Source: Actinomycetes bacterium (GTDB taxonomy: Bacteria; Actinomycetota; Acidimicrobiia; Acidimicrobiales; Microtrichaceae). From it: a DNA stretch of 5,609 nucleotides. Each line of letters begins with the position of its first letter. Within the stretch, counting starts at the first letter, position 1. The position numbers and the translations under genes are program-made. Of this stretch, positions 1 through 5,054 are shown in pieces. A model generated the notes under the pieces. It made no database searches. It was not told where the DNA came from and saw only the letters and a program-made list of their open reading frames with translations. Location: NCBI GenBank assembly GCA_023427825.1, contig JAEZAI010000349.1, positions 1 through 5,609 on the forward strand. Direction: 5' to 3'.

Positions 1-440
1 ACCCCGCTCCCCGTGGCGGACGCGGTGAGCACCACCCGGTGCACCTGGTCGGCGGCGGCCGGTCCCGAGCAGGACGCCGTGACGATCACGGGACCGTCGT
101 TGCCGGCGTCGAGCACCAGGTCCTTGCCGTTCGATCCCACGCCGGCGCGGCAGGAGCCGTCGCCCTTGCCGGTGGGCACGCCCTTCTTGCCGGTGCGGTC
201 GACTTGCAGCTGGACCACGCCGACCTCGAGCGCACCGTCGACCTCGCGGGCCGCCTGCGATCCCTCCCGCTGGATGCGGGCCTGCTGCGCGACCGACAGG
301 GTCATGCCGAGCAGCGCGGTCATGACCACTCCGCCGACCAGCAGCCACACGGCCAGCCCCGCCATGATCACGAAGCCACCCTGGCCACGACGCAGCCCGG
401 CTCGGGAGCGCGGCGCCAGACGGCAGAGCAGCGCGTTCAC
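1..440 (-). CDS. PilX/GspK-like minor pilin, partial (C-terminus beyond left edge)
   Basis: The reading frame opens at GTG 440-438, which overlaps the TGA of the upstream pilin gene (GTGA, 4 bp), and stays open for 146 codons to the window edge. A GGTGAGG Shine-Dalgarno lies 8 nt before the start (449-455). Residues 1-22 form a basic leader ending RRGQGG; a prepilin peptidase would cut after G22. A hydrophobic helix covers about 23-46 (FVIMAGLAVWLLVGG), followed by an amphipathic stretch rich in Q, A and R (about 48-66) as in pilin alpha-1 helices. Position +5 after the cut is Ala27, not Glu. Missing E5 is known for PilX and GspK, the pilins at the tip of the pilus or pseudopilus. C97 and C124 could form a disulfide in the globular part. 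Its place as third gene after PilV- and PilW-like genes supports the assignment. The pilin nature is clear; the exact subfamily is inferred. Confidence 0.82.
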   Translation of the reverse strand, partial: MNALLCRLAPRSRAGLRRGQGGFVIMAGLAVWLLVGGVVMTALLGMTLSVAQQARIQREGSQAAREVDGALEVGVVQLQVDRTGKKGVPTGKGDGSCRAGVGSNGKDLVLDAGNDGPVIVTASCSGPAAADQVHRVVLTASATGSG

Positions 441-2170
441 GACTTGATCCTCACCGGCGTGGACCAGGGGCCCCACACCCCGGCCGAGTTCATGGCCCGC
501 ACCTGCGCGTCGTACTCCTTCGCCCCGTTCGAGAGGCCGCGCATGCGCAGGGTCGTCCCGGACTCCAGCCCCGTCGCCACCACGGCGCAGCTCACGCAGG
601 TCAGCTGCACCTCGTAACGGGTGGCGCCGTCGCGACGGTCCCACGCCATCTCCACGTAGCGCGCACCCTGCTCGACGCCGCCGTTGGTCTTGCGCAGGTT
701 GACCGGGGCGGCCGGCCCGGTCCCGCTGACCGTCACCACCTGCGTGGCGCTGGCGACTGCGCCGGCGTCGTCGGTGACCGTGACCCGGGCCGTGTAGGTG
801 CCCGCGGCGGAGTAGACGACCGCACCCGGCGATGCGGAGCTGGACGTGGTGCCGTTGCCGAAGTCCCAGGACCAGGTCAGCGCCGGAGGGCTCGCCATGT
901 CGGGCTCGTCGACGACCGCGGCGGAGAACGTGACCGACAGCGGTGTCGGACCGCTCGACGGCGAGGCGGTGAGCGACACGGTCGGCGCCCGGTTCTCCAC
1001 CACGACCACCACCTGCGCGGTGGCGGTCCGCCCGGCGTCGTCCGTGACCGTCAACCGCACGGTGTAGCCGGCAGGTGGGCTCAGCGTGGTGTAGGCCTTC
1101 TGCGGGTTGGCCTCCGCGGACGACGTGCCGTCGCCGAAGTCCCAGGCGTAGGCGACGAGCTTCCCGCCGTACGGAGCGTCGACCGGGTCGCCGGAGCCGG
1201 CGGACGAGAACGACACCTTCTTCCCCCGTGTGACCTTGGTGCCGCTGGCGGGTGATGCGATCACCGCCACGGGCTCGTTGTCGTCGACCGTGACCGTCAC
1301 CGAGGTCGATGCACTCCGGCCCGATGCGGTGGTGACGGTCAGCGTCGCCACGAAGCTCCCCCTGCCCGTGTACTGGTGTGTCGCGCCGGCACCGGCGGCG
1401 GTCGAGCCGTCGCCGAAGTCCCAGCGGAAGGTCAGCTCCTCTCCCAACGGGTCGCTCGACGCCGAGCCGTCGAAGCGCACTGTGAGCGGCCGTTTCCCGT
1501 CGGTCGGGTCCGCGGTGATGACCGCGGTCGGTGCGTTCGAGGCCTCGCCGCCGGTACGGCGGGTCGCGGTCAGCGCGATCTGGTCGAGCTGACCGGTGGT
1601 GACGCGCAACGTGATGCGAGCGCAGTCCACGGCCCTCCCAGCCGCGGCCGCCCGCTCCGCGACGACCGCGGCCCGCGCCCCCGCGCCGGCGGCACCGAGG
1701 GCGGCGAGGTCGTCGGAGGACTCGCACGACGCGGCCGTGCCGGCGCCGATCACGTCCGAGAGCAGCTCGTGCTCCGCAAGGGCGGTCGTGCCGGCCTTCG
1801 GGCACTGCGCACGGACGAGCTGCTCGGCGTCCTGGGCAGGGTCGGGCACGGTGGCGTAGACCGTGTGGCGGTCGCCGGTGACCAGCACGAGCAGCGTGCG
1901 GGCCCCGTCGGTCCGGATCCGGCAGTCGTCCAGGTGGGCGCCCGCCACCCACGCCCGGTCTGCGTTGACCACGTCCCGGGTGAACAGCGTGCGGAGCACG
2001 CCCAGCGACGCGCCGCTGAGGTTCCGCTCGACGACGTCGCGCTGCTGGCGCATGGCGACCGCGCCCCATCCGACGACCGGCACGACCATCAGCACGCTGA
2101 GCATGAGCGCGAGCAGCGTCTCCAGCATGGTCATGCCGCCCTGACCGCGGCACCGATCGGCCGTCGTCAT
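437..2170 (-). CDS. PilW/GspJ-like prepilin with three PKD domains and an FN3 domain
   Basis: This 577-aa protein begins with leader MTTADRCRGQGG, prepilin cleavage site G12|M13, Glu17 at +5 and a hydrophobic helix (about 13-36). Residues 37-205 look like a PilW/GspJ globular region: an LFTRDVVNA segment near 62-70, an LLVLVTGDRHTVYATV strand region near 93-108, and cysteines 83, 123, 149 and 183. Three PKD domains follow (about 212-297, 298-393, 394-482), each with its signature: WDFGDG at 250 and 343, WDFGNG at 435. An FN3 domain (about 486-576) ends the protein and contains CVSC (C525, C528). ATG 2170-2168 was chosen because it overlaps the previous stop (ATGA) and places the prepilin motif at the N-terminus; the frame is open upstream to 2395, but that extension is arginine-rich shadow sequence. 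PKD and FN3 domains usually mediate extracellular protein or polysaccharide contacts, so I infer a minor pilin displaying a binding module. Typical PilW/GspJ proteins are 200-350 aa; the extension is exceptional. Confidence 0.88.
   Translation of the reverse strand: MTTADRCRGQGGMTMLETLLALMLSVLMVVPVVGWGAVAMRQQRDVVERNLSGASLGVLRTLFTRDVVNADRAWVAGAHLDDCRIRTDGARTLLVLVTGDRHTVYATVPDPAQDAEQLVRAQCPKAGTTALAEHELLSDVIGAGTAASCESSDDLAALGAAGAGARAAVVAERAAAAGRAVDCARITLRVTTGQLDQIALTATRRTGGEASNAPTAVITADPTDGKRPLTVRFDGSASSDPLGEELTFRWDFGDGSTAAGAGATHQYTGRGSFVATLTVTTASGRSASTSVTVTVDDNEPVAVIASPASGTKVTRGKKVSFSSAGSGDPVDAPYGGKLVAYAWDFGDGTSSAEANPQKAYTTLSPPAGYTVRLTVTDDAGRTATAQVVVVVENRAPTVSLTASPSSGPTPLSVTFSAAVVDEPDMASPPALTWSWDFGNGTTSSSASPGAVVYSAAGTYTARVTVTDDAGAVASATQVVTVSGTGPAAPVNLRKTNGGVEQGARYVEMAWDRRDGATRYEVQLTCVSCAVVATGLESGTTLRMRGLSNGAKEYDAQVRAMNSAGVWGPWSTPVRIKS
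725..1537 (-). repeat. Three tandem PKD-domain coding units
   Basis: Three units of roughly 260-290 bp encode consecutive PKD domains (about 1280-1537, 992-1279 and 725-991). An 18-base stretch coding the WDFGDG core recurs at 1407-1424 and 1128-1145 with no differences and at 852-869 with one (ccgttgccgaagtcccag). A second shared block, encoding the TVTDDAG strand, is 20 bases with one mismatch at 762-781 and 1032-1051. Outside these blocks the units have diverged, so this looks like old internal duplication kept by purifying selection rather than a recent copy-number expansion. Confidence 0.7.
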
Positions 2171-2664
2171 CGCGCGCCGGGCTCCCGGGCCGCAGCGTTG
2201 CGCTTGACCGTGGTGCCGTAAGTCGAGGCGTCGCGACCCGACACGGTGATCGTGAGGCGCTGGGCGCCGTCGTCGCCGTTGCACTTGGTTCGGAACCGGC
2301 CGGACGAGCTGTCCCAGTACTCGACGGCGGCGACGGTCGTGGTGATCGACGGCTGGCGGCGGCCGATGAGCTCGACCGACAGCGCGTCGTCCCACGCGTC
2401 GAGGAGCTCCTGGTACTCCTCCGACGTGCCGCAGACCAGGTAGGGCACCGACTTCAGGTCCTCACCGGCCGTCGTCAGGGCCACCTCGAGGTGCTGGCCC
2501 ACCTGGTTGGAGGACGAGACCTTCATGCCGAGGAGCAGCCCGGTCACCGACGCGAGGGTCAGGGGCACCATCACGGCGATGCCGACCAGCACCTCCACGA
2601 GCGTGACGCCCGACTGGCCGCGGCGCGCCCGTGCGCGGCGTCCCGGATGCGGTCGGCTGGTCAC
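2167..2664 (-). CDS. PilV/GspI-like minor prepilin
   Basis: A 165-aa type IV prepilin-like protein. Its basic leader (1-19) ends RRGQSG; the predicted cut is G19|V20, with Glu24 at +5 (VTLVEVLVGIAVMVPLTLAS), then a hydrophobic helix to about residue 46. The globular part is about 120 residues with two cysteines (C78, C128) that may pair. GTG 2664-2662 is the only usable start, because the frame meets a stop upstream without another start codon; no strong Shine-Dalgarno is visible before it. It is the first gene of the three-pilin cluster and ends in an ATGA overlap with the PKD-bearing pilin, so the two are probably translationally coupled. Size, class III leader and position fit PilV or GspI, minor pilins that prime assembly and connect the tip complex to the major pilin shaft. 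The prepilin call rests on the sequence; the subfamily name is inferred from gene order. Confidence 0.85.
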   Translation of the reverse strand: MTSRPHPGRRARARRGQSGVTLVEVLVGIAVMVPLTLASVTGLLLGMKVSSSNQVGQHLEVALTTAGEDLKSVPYLVCGTSEEYQELLDAWDDALSVELIGRRQPSITTTVAAVEYWDSSSGRFRTKCNGDDGAQRLTITVSGRDASTYGTTVKRNAAAREPGAR

Positions 2665-2722
2665 GGTCCACGATCGGCACGACCGTCCGGGCGTTGAGCA
2701 GTCCTGAAGGGCGTTCGGTCAC

Positions 2723-2759
2723 TTCGTCCGACCGGACATCCGGTGCCCGGTCGGACGAA
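2723..2759 (-). terminator. Strong 13-bp hairpin after the LLM oxidoreductase gene
   Basis: A perfect 13-bp inverted repeat (ttcgtccgaccgg / ccggtcggacgaa) flanks an 11-nt loop. It begins 8 nt past the stop codon of the LLM gene and lies about 58 bp before the start of the first pilin gene. No U-tract follows on the minus strand, but actinobacterial intrinsic terminators often lack one. Position fits transcription termination of the oxidoreductase gene. Because a dyad this symmetric could also bind a dimeric regulator, an operator for the downstream pilin cluster is the alternative. I see no convincing -10/-35 pair for the pilin cluster in 2665-2767. Confidence 0.6.
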
Positions 2760-2767
2760 CCGGTCGT

Positions 2768-3856
2768 TCAGGCCGCCTCGGAGCGGGCGAGACGCTCCCG
2801 CACCAGCGGGGCGACCTCGGTGCCGTAGAGCTCGATGCTGCGCATCATCGAGGAGTGCGGCAACGTCCCCGCGCTGTACTTGAGGTCGAACCGGTCGGCG
2901 TCGAGTCCCTCGACCGCCCGGACGATCTTGGCCGCGACCGTCGCGGGGGAGCCCACGTACAGCGCGCCGTCGGGGCCGGCGGCCTGCTCGAACTGGTGGC
3001 GGGTCATGGGAGGCCACCCACGCTCCCGGCCGATCCGCAGGTGCATCTCCCGGTAGTGCGGCCACAGCTCCTCGCGAGCGGCCTCGTCGGTCTCGGCGAC
3101 GTGCCCCGGGCTGTGGACGCCGACCGGCAGGCGGGGCTGGTCGAGTTGCTCGAGCGCCCGTCGATACAGGTCCACGAACGGCGCGAAGCGCAGCGGGTCG
3201 CCACCGATGATGGCGAGCACGAGCGGCAGGCCGTACCGGGCCGCCCGGACGACCGACTCGGGACTGCCGCCGACGCCGACGCTGGCCCGGAGGCCGCCGG
3301 CGGTGGTCGGCTGCACGGACTGGTCGACCAGCGGCGGACGGGTGGACCCCGACCAGGTGACCGGCTGCTCCTCGAGCAGCTGCACGAACAGGTCGAGCTT
3401 GTCCTCGAAGAGCTCCTCGTAGTCGGCCAGGTCGTAGCCGAACAGCGGGAACGACTCGGTGAACGAGCCCCGGCCCAGGATCACCTCGGCGCGACCGCCG
3501 GACACGGCGTCGAGCGTGGCGAACCGCTGGAACACGCGGACCGGGTCGTCGGACGAGAGCACGGTCACGGCCGAACCGAGCCGGATGCGCTCGGTGCGTC
3601 CTGCGATGGCGGCGAGCACCACCTCCGGGGACGACACGGCGAAGTCGTCACGGTGGTGCTCCCCCACCCCGAAGAAGTCCAGGCCGAGGCGGTCGGCGAG
3701 CACCGCCTCCTCGACCACGTCGCGGATCACCTCGGGCGGGCTGAGGCGCTGTCCGTCCTCGCCGACCGTCACGTCGCCGAACGTGTCCAGACCGAGCTCG
3801 AGCGGGCGGTGCTCGACCGCCGCCGGTCGCTCGTCGTCGATGTGGTGCTCGGACAT
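2768..3856 (-). CDS. LLM-class flavin-dependent oxidoreductase (luciferase-like)
   Basis: A 362-aa cytoplasmic TIM-barrel protein of the bacterial luciferase-like monooxygenase superfamily, within the usual 330-370 aa range. Visible hallmarks are the N-terminal strand LELGLDTFGDVT (19-30), FFGVGEHHRDDFAVSSPEVV (61-80), the RIRLGSAVTVLSSDDPVRVF segment (90-109), GRAEVILGRGSF (121-132) and a C-terminal GALYVGSPATVAAKI (297-311), a conserved LLM element. The pattern resembles the LLM family typified by Agrobacterium Atu2631 (PDB 2I7G, TIGR03858), whose members are thought to use FMN; the substrate is unknown, so I give no reaction. ATG 3856-3854 was chosen because AGGAGG sits 5 nt before it (3862-3867) and homology starts near residue 17; the frame is open to 3970, but that extension has no homology or Shine-Dalgarno and would cover the divergent promoter region. 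It appears monocistronic, divergent from the 113-aa gene. Confidence 0.9.
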   Translation of the reverse strand: MSEHHIDDERPAAVEHRPLELGLDTFGDVTVGEDGQRLSPPEVIRDVVEEAVLADRLGLDFFGVGEHHRDDFAVSSPEVVLAAIAGRTERIRLGSAVTVLSSDDPVRVFQRFATLDAVSGGRAEVILGRGSFTESFPLFGYDLADYEELFEDKLDLFVQLLEEQPVTWSGSTRPPLVDQSVQPTTAGGLRASVGVGGSPESVVRAARYGLPLVLAIIGGDPLRFAPFVDLYRRALEQLDQPRLPVGVHSPGHVAETDEAAREELWPHYREMHLRIGRERGWPPMTRHQFEQAAGPDGALYVGSPATVAAKIVRAVEGLDADRFDLKYSAGTLPHSSMMRSIELYGTEVAPLVRERLARSEAA

Positions 3857-3861
3857 CGCTG

Positions 3862-3867
3862 CCTCCT
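3862..3867 (-). promoter_or_regulatory. Shine-Dalgarno of the LLM gene
   Basis: On the minus strand AGGAGG precedes ATG 3856 by 5 nt. It is a consensus match and decides the start against the longer open frame reaching 3970. Confidence 0.75.
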
Positions 3868-3890
3868 GTGGGTCCCGTCCGCGGGTTACA

Positions 3891-3900
3891 TGACACGTCA
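3891..3900. promoter_or_regulatory. TGAC-N2-GTCA dyad upstream of the LLM gene
   Basis: The 10-mer tgacacgtca has 4-bp inverted arms around a 2-nt spacer and lies 35 bp upstream of the LLM start. On the minus strand it overlaps TTGACG, a good -35 hexamer, but no acceptable -10 lies 16-18 nt downstream (the sequence there is ACGGGA). An operator-like site is possible. The arms are short, so chance is a real alternative. Confidence 0.25.
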
Positions 3901-3942
3901 ACCGTCGCGAGGCGCCGATCATTCCCCGGCGGCACGCCGCAG

Positions 3943-3948
3943 TAGGTT
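3943..3948 (+). promoter_or_regulatory. Candidate -10 element of the 113-aa gene
   Basis: TAGGTT fits the actinobacterial TANNNT -10 pattern and would place transcription start near 3955, about 27 nt before the ATG. The matching -35 region (about 3920-3925, cattcc) is poor. Just upstream lies a gcggc-ac-gccgc dyad (3929-3940), and a perfect 10-bp palindrome gcacgcgtgc (3959-3968) follows in the leader. Confidence 0.3.
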
Positions 3949-3981
3949 CGTCCGCGACGCACGCGTGCACGAGGAGGTTCC

Positions 3982-4323
3982 ATGGCCACCGACTGGAACG
4001 ACGTCGGGGAGCGCTTCACGGCCCTCGGCCGCACCCTGCAGGGCAGCTGGTCGACGGGCCGGGACCCGGCCGATGCCGACGAGGAGCGGGCCGGGACCGA
4101 GGTCCGCAGCGCGCTCGACCGGGTCAACGCCTCGCTCGACGACCTGGCCGAGGCGATCACCCGCACGGTGAACGACCCCGAGGTGCACCGAGCCGCCACG
4201 TCGGCCGCCGGCGGGCTGGTCGAGGCGCTCGGCGCATCGCTCGACGATCTGGCCGGCCGCATCCAGGGCGGCCGCACCCGCGACGAGACCGCCCCCGGGG
4301 CGCGGGACGACGACCAGGTCTGA
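3982..4323 (+). CDS. Small acidic helical protein of unknown function
   Basis: A 113-aa protein starting at ATG 3982 with GAGGAGG at 3971-3977, a strong Shine-Dalgarno 4 nt before the start. I do not recognise a named family. It is soluble-looking: no signal peptide, no membrane helix, no cysteine. Residues 37-96 are predicted by eye to be mostly helical with a heptad-like spacing of A, L, V and I, and they contain two copies of ASLDDLA (50-56 and 85-91) about 35 residues apart, suggesting a duplicated helical hairpin. The ends are charged and probably disordered (RDPADADEE near 27-35; DETAPGARDDDQV at the C-terminus). It stands alone on the plus strand, divergent from the LLM oxidoreductase and convergent with the thioredoxin-fold gene. 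The strong ribosome site and a GC-rich third codon position support a real gene despite the unknown role. Confidence 0.8.
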   Translation: MATDWNDVGERFTALGRTLQGSWSTGRDPADADEERAGTEVRSALDRVNASLDDLAEAITRTVNDPEVHRAATSAAGGLVEALGASLDDLAGRIQGGRTRDETAPGARDDDQV

Positions 4324-4332
4324 CCCGCCCCA

Positions 4333-4359
4333 GGGCCTCGACCTTCCGAGGAGGAGCCC
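4333..4359. terminator. Short imperfect hairpin between convergent genes
   Basis: The 39-bp gap between the convergent 113-aa gene and the thioredoxin-fold gene holds cctcg / cgagg arms (4336-4340, 4347-4351) with a 6-nt loop. Flanking ggg (4333-4335) and ccc (4357-4359) could extend the stem across a 5-nt bulge. Its position suits a shared bidirectional terminator, but the stem is short and has no T-tract. Confidence 0.35.
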
Positions 4360-4362
4360 GGT

Positions 4363-4998
4363 TCAGCTGAAGTCGAGCTGGCCCCGGAGCGACCGCTTGA
4401 GCTCCGACACCCCGGGGATCCGGGCGAGCGTGACGAGCGCGTCCCACAGCTCGATCGCCTCGTCGCCACGCGGGATCCGGTTGATCACCGGGCCGAAGAA
4501 CGACGACGACTCGGGACGTTCGAGGTCGTAGGTGATGATCGGCGTGCCGACGTCGGGCCCGGTCCGCGACAGACCGAGCTCGGTCTCGCTCCGGATCAGG
4601 CCGTCGCGGCTGTCGTCGTCCGCGTGCTCGGCGTACGAGGCGGGCAGGCGCGCCGCGGACAACGCGTCGACCACGAGCGGTCCGGGATGTTCGCCGCCGA
4701 ACAGCTTGGCGCTGCCGCCCTCGGTGTGCAGCTTGTCCCCGAACGCCGTGTAGACCGCGGCCACGCCGTCGTTGCCGTGCTGCTCGCGCACCGCTGCGGC
4801 GATGCGGAGCAGGCCGAGCCCGAAGCGGTGGCCCTGCCGGAACTGCTCCGGCATGTCCTTCTGCTCGTTCAGGTACAGGAGCGAGATGAACCGCCATTCG
4901 ATGTCGAGGTCGGTCTGGTCGGCCACCTCCGTGGCCCAACGGCTGGTCAGCCAGGCGAAGGGGCACACGGGGTCGAAGAAGAACTCGATGCTGCTCAT
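4363..4998 (-). CDS. DsbA-family thioredoxin-fold protein, mycothiol-dependent nitroreductase (Rv2466c) type, single cysteine
   Basis: A 211-aa cytoplasmic protein close in length and layout to Mycobacterium tuberculosis Rv2466c (about 207 aa), a mycothiol-dependent reductase with a DsbA-like fold. Matching landmarks: FFFDPVCPFAWLTSRW (6-21), the LLYLNEQKDMPEQFRQG segment (40-56, family SLAxLNExRD...PEQYREG), a helical insertion (about 57-145), the cis-proline loop VGTPIITY (150-157), SSFFGPVINRIPRGDEAIELWDA (165-187) and a terminal ELKRS. The active site reads C12-P-F-A15 instead of CPWC, so the resolving cysteine is absent, and C12 is the only cysteine in the protein. ATG 4998 was chosen because homology starts within five residues; the preceding ribosome site (GGTGG) is weak. 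The open frame to 5382 upstream is shadow of the hydrolase gene. Family membership is strong; the actual substrate is unknown. Confidence 0.9.
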   Translation of the reverse strand: MSSIEFFFDPVCPFAWLTSRWATEVADQTDLDIEWRFISLLYLNEQKDMPEQFRQGHRFGLGLLRIAAAVREQHGNDGVAAVYTAFGDKLHTEGGSAKLFGGEHPGPLVVDALSAARLPASYAEHADDDSRDGLIRSETELGLSRTGPDVGTPIITYDLERPESSSFFGPVINRIPRGDEAIELWDALVTLARIPGVSELKRSLRGQLDFS

Positions 4999-5019
4999 CC
5001 GATCCACCAACCCCGGCAC

Positions 5020-5043
5020 CCGACCCGGTGTTCCCGGTGTCGG
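5020..5043 (-). terminator. Intercistronic hairpin after the SGNH gene
   Basis: ccgacccgg (5020-5028) pairs with ccgg-t-gtcgg (5034-5043) around a 5-nt loop, giving nine base pairs with one bulged base. It starts 11 nt after the stop of the SGNH hydrolase gene and 21 nt before the thioredoxin-fold start. It could end the upstream transcript, attenuate it, or stabilise the 3' end. No U-tract follows. Confidence 0.4.
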
Positions 5044-5054
5044 CCGTTCTCGCG

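Noticed and set aside
1376..2221. A 281-codon plus-strand frame over the PKD pilin gene
   Set aside because: It is antisense to a gene with clear domains and has arginine-rich shadow composition with no motif.
2171..2395. N-terminal extension of the PKD pilin frame
   Set aside because: The extra 75 residues are an arginine/histidine-rich antisense-like string overlapping the first pilin gene; including them would bury the prepilin leader. The ATGA overlap gives a better start.
2462..2722. An 86-codon minus-strand frame starting at GTG 2722
   Set aside because: Its last three quarters overlap the first pilin gene in another frame, and it begins within the terminator-like region. It has no Shine-Dalgarno or recognisable motif.
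3896..3901. TTGACG on the minus strand as a -35 box for the LLM gene
   Set aside because: No -10-like hexamer lies 16-19 nt downstream, and the implied start of transcription would fall at the ribosome site. The nearby TGTAAC (3885-3890) is only 5 nt away, too close to pair with it.
2855..4171. A 438-codon open frame on the plus strand
   Set aside because: It runs antisense to the LLM gene, has the biased low-complexity composition typical of GC-rich shadow frames, and shows no recognisable domain. The LLM gene has clear family motifs and a consensus ribosome site.
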